Of a stretch of DNA of 64,000 nt, positions 47,373 to 57,024 are shown one piece after another. The DNA is taken from positions 10,947,294-11,011,293 of the forward strand of contig NC_084834.1 in NCBI RefSeq assembly GCF_033115175.1, given 5' to 3'. The translations under genes and the position numbers were made by a program. The DNA is from Lepus europaeus (taxonomy: Eukaryota; Chordata; Mammalia; Lagomorpha; Leporidae). Positions within the stretch are counted from its first letter, which is position 1; every line of letters begins with the position of its first letter. Under the pieces are notes generated by a model. That model searched no databases and was not told the DNA's origin. It worked only from the letters and a program-made list of their open reading frames with translations.

Positions 47373-47737
47373 TTAAAGATTGATTGATTGATTGATTGAT
47401 TTGAAAGGCAGAGCAACAGAGAAAGGGGAAGAGACAGAGAGAGAGAGAGAAAGAAAGAGAGAGACAGAGATCTTCCATCTGCTGGTTCACTCCCCAAATG
47501 GCCACAACAGCCAGGTCTAGGCCAGGGCAAAACCAGGAGCCAGGGCCTCCATCATGGTCTCTCCCATGTAGGTGGCAGGGACCCAAGTATTTATGTCACC
47601 TTCCACTGCCTTCCTAGGCACATTAGCAAGAAGTTGGATCAGAAGCAGAGGAGCTGAGACTCAAAGCAGCACTTGATAGGGGATTCCTGCATTGCAAGTG
47701 GTGGCTTAACCTGCTGAGCCACAATGCTGGCCCCACT
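47373..47737 (-). mobile_element. CSINE with (ATTG)n reversed tail
   Basis: GATTGATTGATTGATTGATT to GCCACAATGCTGGCCCC. Flanked by TTGCATGTATTC (47361-47372) and TTGCAGGTATTC (47738-47749). Confidence 0.93.
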
Positions 47738-47744
47738 TTGCAGG

Positions 47745-47900
47745 TATTCACTCATTTAATCCTCATGGCAACTCTTCGAAGTGGGTGCTATTCCAATTGC
47801 CAGTTTTCAGATAAGAAAACAGATCTGGTACAGAAATGTGCCATCAGTTCGGTGGCAGAGCTGGGCGGATGACCCAGCACGTTACTCTAACACACGCTGT
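47745..47900 (-). mobile_element. MIR fragment
   Basis: CACTCATTTAATCCTCATGG, CAACTCTTCGAAGTGGGTGC and CAGTTTTCAGATAAGAAAAC match antisense MIR. A CSINE (47373-47737) inserted at its edge. Confidence 0.75.
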
Positions 47901-48184
47901 AGTATTTCATTGTTCACCTTGCCCACCTTTGCATCAGATGAAAATCATCCGATTTTCCTTTCTTTCCATTTGGCAATGATTAGAATTCCCAGAACACTAT
48001 TTCCAGATAGGTGGTAAATTGATCATTCTTATCTTCTTCTTCTAAATATTAATGTTACCATGGCCATTATTTTGCCCTTGCAGGTAGTGTTTGAAATCAC
48101 ATTTGATATAATAAGAAATTAAGTGACTAGCTGGCTATTCATCTCTGTTAGGAATAAGTTCCATTCATCCACAATCACTACACT

Positions 48185-48310
48185 ATGACACTTCAGAAAG
48201 TTCATGGAAACTGTAATTAAAAGGTAAGTTTGACTGCAAAGCAAACTGACATCTACTCATACAAGGGCTCTTTAAAAAGTTCACAGAGAATGCATATTAG
48301 TAAAAAACAA
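48185..48310. mobile_element. two partial mariner-like inverted-repeat elements
   Basis: CTTCAGAAAGTTCATGGAAA (about 48190) and CTCTTTAAAAAGTTCACAGA (about 48266) are two starts of the same short family, lying in tandem. Confidence 0.45.
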
Positions 48311-48489
48311 AGCATTCAAATACAACAATCTGCACTCAAGCATCCCAAGGACTAACTGGAGCATGAAGAAGTACTCTAGTGAATGATGGCAAAATTTTGT
48401 TACTGGGAAAATGCTGCTGCACTTCATTATTAGTAAAGAAGAAAGAGGTTACATCAAAGTACGAGTATTGCAGTATTTTATTTTCTTAC

Positions 48490-48611
48490 CATTGAATGAG
48501 AAAACAGCTTCTTAAACTTCTTCGCACAGGGAGGAAGATATCTCTTTCCAAAAAGATGCGCTAAAACCACCACCAAGGTTTCCATCACATCTTCAGAAAA
48601 TGTCTTTTTGC
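48490..48611 (-). pseudogene. DDX60-like C-terminal exon, last one detected
   Basis: 122 bases, acceptor TTTTTTATACAG, donor GTAAGA, open. Reads KKTFSEDVMETLVVVLAHLF and then GKRYLPP; the first half matches the family (SQDVMEKLVLVLAHLFG-type), the second half (KKFKKLFSHSM) is diverged. The next family exon would begin in phase 0 to the left, but no LPEDF-, KFTGKECEDSQL- or LRELCEN-like sequence was found down to 6.3 kb. Confidence 0.85.
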
Positions 48612-49574
48612 CTGTATTTTTTTATTAAAAAAAAAGTTTAATTTTTCAAAACCTTAGAGAACAAACGTAATGTGTAAGACACAGCTGAAAACTTACTTCC
48701 TATGAGTTTGGTGACTTTTTTTTTTTAACAAATTACACCAGCATTTCACAATATTGCAGGCTAACTGATGGCATCTTGCTACAAAACGCTTTGCATCCTT
48801 CTACCCACTCTTACCTGTAGAAGCTTGGTGGTCAGTGAGCAATGGTTGCCCCTCGCTCTGTAACTGCCCTGGGATTCCCTCACTGGCTCCAAGTCTTCCC
48901 TTTGCTCCTCTGTCTCCATTCTACTCATTTTTTCTACCTTGGTGCAACCCCTGCCAAGGAACAAAGGCCCGAAGCTGCTTGCTAAACTCCTCGTCTGCCC
49001 TTCCAGGCCCTGTGTGATGTGAACCTGTGCCCACTCTCTCTTTGGTGCACGTTACAGAAAGAACTCGCACCTGTTCCTCTTGACAGGCCTTTGCTGCTAA
49101 TATTGCTTTTTCCCTGGAATATTTATTCCCCATATTTTCTTATGCCCAAACCCTCACAATATACTAGGGACTAAATCACCTAGAGGGAAAGCCTATGTGA
49201 AATTCCCAATATTTGATCTGCTCCAGCATTTTGCAGAGGGCCATGGTCCCACTGGGAGCATGATGGATGAAGGAGCTGAATGACAGGCACTCATGAGAGA
49301 CTATGAAACAGGCTACAACTGCCTTGCAGTGTCAGAGAAATGCTGTGCAGACTGAGGCTTTCAAACTTGATTTCTATACATTGTTAGCATCATGTGAAAA
49401 TCATTCCCAGCTTTCAAATTGCTTTAGCATTCTGAGACCCTCTACGCAATATTTATATCATAAGTAAAATTCGTGATTCTTTCTTGAAAAAATAACAAAA
49501 ACAGGTTCATATGGATCACGTGATTATGTGATTATGATTTGATTTATTAGTAGTGTTAAGATATATACTATCAT
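48612..49574 (-). other. intron of the DDX60-like gene (part)
   Basis: Lies between the exons at 48490-48611 and 51259-51403. Less AT-rich at 48830-49130, where open frames on both strands show no family similarity. Confidence 0.6.
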
Positions 49575-49902
49575 GGGGCCAGCACTGTGGCATAGTGGGT
49601 TAACACCCTGGCCTGAAGTGCTGGCATCCCATATGGGCACCAGTTCGAGTCCTGGCTGCTCCTCTTCCAATCCAACTCTGCTATGGCCTGGGAAAGCAGT
49701 AGAAGATGACCCAGGTGCTTCGGCCCCTGCACCCACGTGGGAGACCTGGAAGAAGTTCCTGGCTCCTGGCTTCAGATCGTCCCAGCTCTGGCCATTGCAG
49801 CCAGTTGGGGAGTGAACCAGCAGATGGAAGACCTCTCTCTCTCTCTTTGCCTCTCCTCTCTCTGTGTAACTCTGACTTTCAAATAAATAAATATTTTTTA
49901 AA
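49575..49902 (+). mobile_element. CSINE
   Basis: GGGGCCAGCACTGTGGCATA to AAATAAATAAATATTTTTTA. AGATATATACTATCAT (49559-49574) versus AGATATATACTACCAT (49903-49918). Lies in a DDX60-like intron. Confidence 0.94.
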
Positions 49903-50048
49903 AGATATATACTACCATATCATCTTAATTATTTCTGTACTATTTTGATAAAAGTTGATGTTTCCAAAAATAAAATGGAACAACGGGTATATTCTAGCCT
50001 TAGCTGCCTGCATTTGTGTTTGGATCACACCATTCTATTTCCCTCTTT

Positions 50049-50389
50049 TTTTTTTTTTTTTGGACAGGCAGAGTGGACAGTAAGAGAGAGACAGAAAGAA
50101 AGGTCTTCCTTTTGCCGTTGGGTCACCCTCCAATGGCCTCCATGGCCAGCGCGCTGCGGCCGGCGCACCACGCTGATCCGAAGGCAGGAACCAGGTGCTT
50201 CTCCTGGTCTCCCATGTGGGTGCAGGGCCCAAGCACTTGGGCCATCCTCCACTGCACTCCCTGGCCACAGCAGAGAGCTGGCCTGGAAGAGGGGCAACCA
50301 GGAGAGAATCCAGCGCCCTGAACGGGACTAGAACCCCGTGTGCCGGCGCCGCAAGGCGGAGGATTAGCCTAGTGAGCCGCGGCGCCGGC
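50049..50389 (-). mobile_element. CSINE, young subfamily
   Basis: T run, GGACAGGCAGAGTGGACAGT to GAGCCGCGGCGCCGGC. Exact 16-base duplication TTCTATTTCCCTCTTT at 50033-50048 and 50390-50405. Confidence 0.97.
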
Positions 50390-50744
50390 TTCTATTTCCC
50401 TCTTTACCTTACAGCATTGTGTTGCAGTTATAGAAAAGGGAAAAACTAATTTAAAATTATAATAAAGGAAATCATTACAGATGGCAATGTTTTATGTAAA
50501 TAACTTCCAAAAATTTTTCAGTAGAATAATGCTTATTGTCTTTAACAAAGCTAAAGGTTATAATTTCTTAAAATTTAAAAGTATATTAAATAATCATTAA
50601 GAATCATATTTATATTATGATTCTCTATACATACAAAATTCAGATGCTAATAATATTTTATAAACATATTTAATTTTGTAAAATGATAAGAAAAACCTTC
50701 AAGATGCATTAGGAGAATGGGCAATCAGAAAATGGCCTACCAAG

Positions 50745-51125
50745 ATGCATGTTTAGCCTAGCAATTAGGATGCCTACATCTCATATCGGGGTACCCAGGT
50801 TTAATACTCAGATCCAGCTCTTACTTCCTGCTAATGCAGACCCTGGGAACCAGTGGCAATGGCGCAAGTGATTGACTGGGTCCTTCCCACCCACATGAGA
50901 GACGTGGATTGAGTTTCCAGCTCCCAACTTTGACCTGGCCCAGGACCAGCTACTGTGGACATTCGGAAAGCAAATCAGTGGAAGATTTCTCTAGGTCTAC
51001 TCGCTCATTCATTCATTCATTCATCCTCTCTCTCTCTCCCTGCCTCCCCCCCATCTCTCCCTCCCTCCCTCCTTCCCTGTCTCTCCCCCTTCTTCCCCCT
51101 GTCCTTCCCTCCCTCTCAATCTTTT
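50745..51125 (+). mobile_element. CSINE, old subfamily, with C/T-rich tail
   Basis: TGTTTAGCCTAGCAATTAGG to a long (CATT)n/(CCCT)n tract, ending at TCAATCTTTTAAA. Confidence 0.75.
51008..51118 (+). repeat. C/T-rich simple repeat
   Basis: ATTC repeats followed by CTCTCT and CCCTCCCTCC tracts within a CSINE tail. Confidence 0.9.
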
Positions 51126-51258
51126 AAAGATGGCACACCATCAAAAGCAAATGTAGTTCTGGGGAACGTGCAGGTATATGTGAAGCGGTTGTACGGGATG
51201 TCAGTGTGTGCACACGTACAATGTAAGGGGTAGAAGTTGGGGAAGGATATCTGCTCAC

Positions 51259-51403
51259 CATCTACGATGACTGGAACACACAGCTTGTGAAACAGACCTT
51301 TCACCAGCATGCTTACTAAAGCAAAGTTTGAAGGTTCGTGGTAGTGCAGGTGGGACACAAGGCCAGCATATCCAATGGGAACACACTCTTGATTCAGGTA
51401 TCC
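51259..51403 (-). pseudogene. DDX60-like C-terminal exon (HLHYHEPSN segment)
   Basis: 145 bases, acceptor TTGATTCACAG, donor GTGAGC, open. Reads GYLNQECVPIGYAGLVSHLH followed by YHEPSN and LVKGLFHKLC, a strongly conserved DDX60/DDX60L block. It ends with one base of a split Gly codon completed by the exon at 48490-48611. The intron separating it from 51543-51647 is only 139 bases. Confidence 0.9.
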
Positions 51404-51542
51404 CTGTGAATCAATTTAACAATTTAGCCTCAGTCCCTAGATCTCAGAAATACCCAACAGGTAAGTCATCAATTAAGGAGATTTCAGTAGTAAAGTTAAA
51501 TACATGTACGAACACTTTAGTGAAAACAGGTTTAAATCTTAC

Positions 51543-51647
51543 CTCTCTGACCAAGAACTGCAAAGAATATATGAAGTAAAATTTTAACATGCACTTGACC
51601 TTTGGTCGCTTGAAGGACATCAGGGAATACTGGAGCAGCAACAATGC
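51543..51647 (-). pseudogene. DDX60-like C-terminal exon (SFKRPKV segment)
   Basis: 105 bases, 35 codons, acceptor GTGTGCATAG, donor GTAAGA, open. Reads LLQYSLMSFKRPKVKCML and then FYFIYSLQFLVRE, matching the helical segment that follows motif VI in DDX60-family proteins. Confidence 0.88.
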
Positions 51648-52214
51648 CTATGCACACATGTCAAAATACCAAAGTTAGACAGGCTAGCTATAAAGTTTGA
51701 GATATCACTAATGACTTTATTATATTATATACTCTAAATAGTTATTATAGATATGTCATAAGTTTTACATTCTCTATGTATGAATAAAACATAATAGGAA
51801 GAAAAATGTACTGGGAGAGATGAACAATGACAACTTCACTCATAACCACTGAGAAATAAATGTAAGCTTATGAATATATAAAACTAAGAGTTAGGAACAT
51901 TCCAGTATTTAGTACATTTTCAACCATTAATTCTTTGAAAATTTACCTTTAAAATGTTCTAAGCCAGATATATTTATTGAAAAAAATTTATATATGCAGA
52001 GTGTATTTATAATCATGGACTTAATTTGTCACGTGTACAGAAGTTACCACCATGTTCTTGTGTGAAGGAAAGGTACTAAGACAAGAATCAAATGTTGCTA
52101 AGAGTTTGCGTACTGCACATTGTGATTTATTCCCTCCAAGATACCTAACAGGGGAGGCTTACTTTAGACTTGAGCTAAGATGATTATGTCTGTTAGAGAG
52201 GGTAGATACTGTAC

Positions 52215-52415
52215 CTTTGCTTTGGCATCCTCTTTGTCATCTGCTTTGGCAACCAACAGCATGAGTCTGAGAACCAAGGTGATGTTTAGGGGAAAATGAC
52301 CCTTCAGCTTGGGCACATCAGACTTCAAGAGCCGATCTATCTTGGGTAATGGAATATCATAGAAGATCACACTTCCTATAAGATCTTCTCCACGCCTTCC
52401 TGCACGCCCAGACAT
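52215..52415 (-). pseudogene. DDX60-like exon with helicase motif VI
   Basis: 201 bases, 67 codons, acceptor CATCTCTTTAG, donor GTACAG, fully open. It begins MSGRAGRRGEDLIG, the arginine-finger motif VI with both Arg residues (GRAGRRG) intact, and continues through FYDIPLPKIDRLLKSDVP and LVLRLMLLVAKADDKEDAKAK-type sequence typical of DDX60 and DDX60L. Confidence 0.93.
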
Positions 52416-52658
52416 CTAAAGAGATGACCACATAACTCATGCAAGTTCAAATCCTGGCACTGTAAATAATGTCTCACTTACCTATACCATGTGGAACATT
52501 AAACATTTGAAAATTTTGTTTCTTGGTATATCGATGTTGTCAAATCTTACAGAATTATTTATTTTATAGATACATTTTAAAGTCCAGTGTTAAGACAGTA
52601 TTGCCTCTTTTTTAAAAATAAATGGAGTACCAACTCCTGTGTTTAAAGATCATGATCT

Positions 52659-52993
52659 GGGGTCGGTGCTGTGGTTTAACTAGGTTGGGCCGCCTGCAGT
52701 GCCATCATCCCATATGGGCATCAGCTGGAGTTCCGGCTGCTCTCCTTCAGATCCAGCTCCCTGCTCATGGCCTGAGACAGCCCTGGAAGATGGCTCAAGT
52801 GCTTGGGTCCCTGCACCCATGTTGGAAACATGGAAGAAGCTCCCAGCTCCTTGCTTCAGATTGGCCCAGCTCCAGCCTTTGGGTCCATTTGGGGAGTGAA
52901 CCGAATGATGAAAGACTCCTCTCTCTCTTTCTGCCTCTCTCTGTCTATAACTCTGTCTTTCAAATGAGTAAATAAATCTTTAAATAAATAAAT
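52659..52993 (+). mobile_element. CSINE
   Basis: GGGGTCGGTGCTGTGGTTTA to AAATAAATAAAT. AAAGATCATGATCT (52645-52658) versus AAAGATCATGACCT (52994-53007). Confidence 0.94.
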
Positions 52994-53009
52994 AAAGATC
53001 ATGACCTTA

Positions 53010-53312
53010 GGGAAGGCATTTGATGTAGGATGCTTGGGATGGCTGAAACCTACATTGCAGTGCCTGGGTTCAAGCACCAGCTCTGGTCCCTATCCCAGCT
53101 TCCTGGAAGGCAGCAGGTGACAGCTCAAGTAGTCAGGTTCCTGTCATTCACACTGGAAATCCAGACTAATTCCTGACTGCTGACTTCAGCCTGGCCTAAC
53201 CCCAGCCACTGTAGGCATCTGAGGAATGAACCAGCGGGTGGGAAACCTCTTTGTCTCTTTCTTCCTTCCTCTCTCATTTCTCTCTCTCTGCCTATAAAAT
53301 AAAATCATATTA
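53010..53312 (+). mobile_element. CSINE, old subfamily
   Basis: GGAAGGCATTTGATGTAGGA to GCCTATAAAATAAAATC. Confidence 0.75.
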
Positions 53313-53715
53313 AAATCATGGCCTTCAAAGCAGGCACAATTTCTGATTTACCAACGTAGTTCCAGAAATGAGCCTGAAATCAAAACCTTATAGACACTTA
53401 ACATATAATTATTGGTGGTTGGCATGAATTGGGTGCTCAAAGATGTAGTTACTTCCCTCCAATATTATTTTTGTTTATGTTCAAGAATATTTATCAAATT
53501 GAGAATATCTTCAGGAAAACGAAGCTACTGACCTAATATATTTTAAAAGTTTTTTAAGTGTAATCATATTCATTAATATACATATATAAAAACTCAGTTT
53601 CAAATATTTTATGGCCACCAAATATTTCAGAACAAATGGCTTTTCCTGGCATACTGAATGAGCATTTCCGATACCTGTATATAGAACCGTAACAGAAGTC
53701 ATGTATTATAAATAC

Positions 53716-53820
53716 CTGTCGAAAGTTCAGAGCATCCAAATAAACAGAGTCTTCTGTAAAAACAATGGTTTTACAGGGCATATTAATTCCCAAAGCAAGG
53801 GATGACGTAGCTGTCACTAC
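53716..53820 (-). pseudogene. DDX60-like exon with helicase motif V
   Basis: 105 bases, 35 codons, acceptor CCATCATAG, donor GTATTT, fully open. Reads [17 protein letters not shown] and ends in [12 protein letters not shown]. The [13 protein letters not shown] core is helicase motif V of the Ski2-like family, and the YLDALN-RQ run directly precedes motif VI, which starts the next exon. Confidence 0.9.
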
Positions 53821-54495
53821 CTATGATGGAAAGCAAAAAAAATAAAAAATTGGGAAAACATATTTAATGTAGCATACACAGATGTATACGTAGTAAGTAT
53901 TGACCAGATTAAATCCCCTTACATTATTTTTCTTGAGTAAAAGTGCAGTTTTAAGACAGTATTGCAAAACATCAAACTCTATACTTGCTTTTGGAATAGA
54001 CAGCTCTACATCCCACTTGGATGTTCATTCATTCTCATATTCTTGCTGAACATTACAATTATACAGCATTTTCCAGGTAACAAAATGATACAAAATCAAA
54101 GCCATTCAGTAAGCATTCAGTGTTACTGTCTGTGTGTGTTTGACATGAATAAGAGCGATATGTTATACAAGGAGTTTATTTTCACGTTAAAAGATTTCCA
54201 AGAGCAGAAAATAGTAAATGAAAAAAGTCAGACTAAGCAGGAAGCAAGTCATAATAAGCATGACAAAACCATTCCAAGATGTTTAGATCGCAAATGAAAG
54301 AAAGGTAACATGATATAATTAATAATTACAAGATTGATTTGGCAGCTCTGGGAGGAAATAATTTTAGGAGGTGATTACCAAAAGTAGAAGTCTTACAGAA
54401 TGCTTTTAGATTATTCTAGACAAGATATTATGGCATCATTGAACAGGAAATATTCCTAGTGGAGAGATGTGGGCTGTACATGCATGTGTGTGCAC

Positions 54496-54545
<50 letters not shown>

Positions 54546-55127
54546 GAGAGGGAGAGAGAGCTGATAAGCACTTGCTGACGTATTCTGGTTGTTTGAATGT
54601 GGAAGATAAGGAAAATGCACTGGGTTCCATGTCCCTGAGTTCTGTATCTGAATTCAACCAACCAAAGACTGGAAATATTTGGACAAAAAAGTGCACTGAA
54701 CACTTGCAGTCTTTTTTTTTCCCTGTCATTATTTTCTAAATAATATACTGTAGCCACTACTTACATACAATACATTGCACTAAGTAATGTAAGTAACCTA
54801 GAGACACAGGATACGCATTGGTTCTATGCCAAAGCTATGCTGTCTTATATAAAATACTAGAGCACTGATGGATTCTGGTATATGTGCAAGTCCTAGAATC
54901 AATCCCCTGCAGATACCGAGAGGTTCATATTTCTTAGAGAAAGGTGAATCTATTGCTGGAAACTGTCTTATCTCAAACCTACCTAAGGTTGTTCAGATAC
55001 ATTTTTGTTTCTCATGTAGCCTTTTCTTCTCTTGAAAATAAACATAGTTAAGGTTATACATTTTCCTCCAACTACTAGTTTAGCTGCATCACAGAAGTTT
55101 GTCTATACAGCATTTTATTTACCTAGC
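53821..55127 (-). other. intron of the DDX60-like gene (part)
   Basis: Between the motif V exon and the exon at 56878. Holds only the (TG)n(AG)n tract; a 111-codon frame on the plus strand (53962-54297) has no recognisable domain. Confidence 0.6.
54485..54560 (+). repeat. (TG)n(AG)n microsatellite
   Basis: TGTG/CACG run into about 17 AG units and GGGAGAGGGAGAGAG. The long open frames across it on the minus strand are low-complexity artefacts. Confidence 0.95.
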
Positions 55128-55144
55128 AAATAAATAAATTTTCT

Positions 55145-55474
55145 GGGGCCAGCGCTGTGGCATAGCAGGTAAAGCTGTCGCCTGCAGTGCTGGCACCCCA
55201 TATGGGTGCCGGTTCGAGTCCCAGCTCTCCTCTTCCAATCCAGCTCTCTGCTATGGCCTGGGAAAGCAGTAGAAGATGGCCCAAGCACTTGGGCCCCTGC
55301 ACCCACATGAGAGACCCAGAAGAAGCTCCTGGCTCCTCGCTTCAATAAGCACAGCTCCAGCCAGTGCGGCCAACTGGGGAGTGAACCAACAGATGGAAGA
55401 CCTCTCTCTCTGCCTCTCCTTCTCTCTGTGTAACTCTGACTTTCAAATGAATAAATAATTCTTTAAAAATAAAT
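55145..55474 (+). mobile_element. CSINE
   Basis: GGGGCCAGCGCTGTGGCATA to CTTTCAAATGAATAAATAAT. Contains the pol III B-box-like GGTTCGAGTCC. Exact 17-base duplication AAATAAATAAATTTTCT at 55128-55144 and 55475-55491. Confidence 0.97.
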
Positions 55475-55605
55475 AAATAAATAAATTTTCTTATTTCCAT
55501 TATTAGTTCTCCTTTAGCCCATTAATTTACTCTTAATTTTCACACTGTGAAATTTATACAGTTATCTTTCTGGATCACTGGGCATTCTGAATAAAGAATG
55601 GACTT

Positions 55606-55929
55606 TAGGGGCTGGGACTGTGGCTCAGCAGGTTAAGCTGCCACCTGAGGTGCCTGCACCCCAGAGGAGACGAAGTTTGAGCTCTGGCTGTTCCATTGCC
55701 TATCCAGCCCCCTGCTAATGTGCCTGGGAAAACAGTGGAAAATGGCCCAAGTACTTGGGCCCCTGACACCCATGTGGGAGACCCAGATGGAGTTCCTGGT
55801 TCCTGGCTTCACTTTGGCCCACTCTGGCCATTGTGGTCATTTGGGGAGTGAATCAATAGATGGAAGATTTCCCCCTCTGTGTGTGTGTGTGTGTAACTGT
55901 CTTTAAAATAAGTAAATACATCTTCAAAA
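55606..55929 (+). mobile_element. CSINE
   Basis: AGGGGCTGGGACTGTGGCTC to TAAATACATCTTCAAAA. Duplication AAAGAATGGACTT at 55593-55605 and 55930-55942. Confidence 0.95.
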
Positions 55930-56232
55930 AAAGAATGGACTTAATTTAATAAAAATGTAACAATATGGATTCATCTGTGGCAATAATATGTTGTAATAGT
56001 ATAAGATGTTAATAAAAGGAGAAATTGGGTGGTATGAGATATTCTCTGTACCATCATAACAACTTCAGTTTTTAACCATAATACTCAAAATCTAAATAAA
56101 GTTAAAAAGAGTCATTCTGGAAAGAAATTTGGCTATGTATTTCCAGAGCCTGCTACCTTTGCCTTCTGAGACATTTTTTTCACTTAGCAGAATCAATCAA
56201 TTCTAAATAAATAATTTAAATGATGATCTATG

Positions 56233-56539
56233 GGGCCAATACTGTGGTGTAGTGGGTAAAGCCACTGCCTGCAGTGCCAGCATCCCATATGGGCACCGGT
56301 TGAAGTCCCGGCTGCTCCAACTCCGCTATGGCCTGGGAAAGCAGCAGAAAATGGCCCAAGCACTTGGGCTCCTGCACCAACCACAGTGGGAGACCCAGAA
56401 GAAGCTCCTGGCTCCTGGCTTCAGATCGTCCCAGCTCCGGCCATTACAGCTACTTGGGGAGTGAACCAGCAGATGAAAGATTCTCTCTCTCTCTCTCTCT
56501 CTAACTCTGTCTTTCAAATACATACATAAATCTTTTAAA
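56233..56539 (+). mobile_element. CSINE
   Basis: GGGCCAATACTGTGGTGTAG to CTTTCAAATACATACATAAA. Exact duplication AAATGATGATCTATG at 56218-56232 and 56540-56554. Confidence 0.96.
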
Positions 56540-56877
56540 AAATGATGATCTATGTTGACAGAAAATTAACATTAGTATAATGCTTAAGTAAATTAAATAT
56601 GTGTATTTTCTGTTGCACACATGTTTATTACCTCATGCTAATTAATAAAATACTTAAATAATATTAGGCAAGGCAGACAAGATCCCAAATTGTGTACACA
56701 TTATCATATTAACTATGTAAAAATGTATGGAAGGAAATATGATAAACGTAGGTGGTGCATCTCCGCAGGCGCAGGGATTGAGAGAGAGCTAGATAGAGCA
56801 TCTTCTGTCCCATAGCCACTGCAGCTTTCCTCTACCCAATCGAAGTGAAAGCTGTGCTTTGTAGTGAGTTCACCTAC

Positions 56878-57024
56878 CTTGATGTGCTTCAGTCTGAAAA
56901 GGGTCTCAACAACTTGTCTCTACTCCATTAAACCATGGTGGTAGCCAATGCCCCGCTGTAACAGCCTGATCAGACCGGAGCCTCCTCTTGTCCATCTCAG
57001 CCTGGATACAATCTTCCTGAAAGT
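56878..57024 (-). pseudogene. DDX60-like exon upstream of motif V, carrying an in-frame stop
   Basis: 147 bases, 49 codons, acceptor GTGTTTCAG, donor GTAGGT, phase 0 at both ends. The block LLQRGIGYHHG is the conserved RGIGYHH segment of DDX60 and other Ski2-like helicases. The frame is interrupted by TAG at 56920-56922, four residues after the GYHHG block, next to an apparent two-codon deletion relative to the family. Residues before RGIGYHH align without gaps to the family but are strongly diverged. Confidence 0.8.

Larger units (their letters stand above)
48490..57024 (-). pseudogene. partial DDX60/DDX60L-like helicase gene, intron-bearing, probably a decayed duplicate
   Basis: Six exons on the minus strand, all with AG acceptors and GT donors and with mutually compatible phases, encode a continuous piece of a DDX60-family protein: the end of the second RecA-like domain with motifs V and VI, followed by the family's C-terminal region. 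Known: DDX60 and DDX60L are interferon-induced Ski2-like DExD/H-box proteins of about 1,700 residues that restrict RNA viruses. Five exons (226 codons) are fully open; the most upstream exon has an in-frame TAG. I find no exons for helicase motifs I-IV to the right or for the last roughly 200 residues to the left. Introns are retained, so this is not a retrocopy. Best reading: partial segmental duplicate, now a pseudogene; a divergent living gene with an error at the TAG is the alternative. I cannot decide between DDX60 and DDX60L as source. Confidence 0.85.

Noticed and set aside
53962-54297. 111-codon plus-strand frame in a DDX60-like intron
   Set aside because: Low-complexity Lys/Gln-rich composition, no domain, opposite to the gene's strand; chance.
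54428-54757. 109-codon minus-strand frame with Ser-Leu and His-Thr repeats
   Set aside because: Translation of the (TG)n(AG)n microsatellite; not a gene.
55210-55221. tRNA-like B-box GGTTCGAGTCC as evidence for a tRNA gene
   Set aside because: It is the pol III promoter relic of the CSINE head; no cloverleaf with anticodon arm can be drawn.
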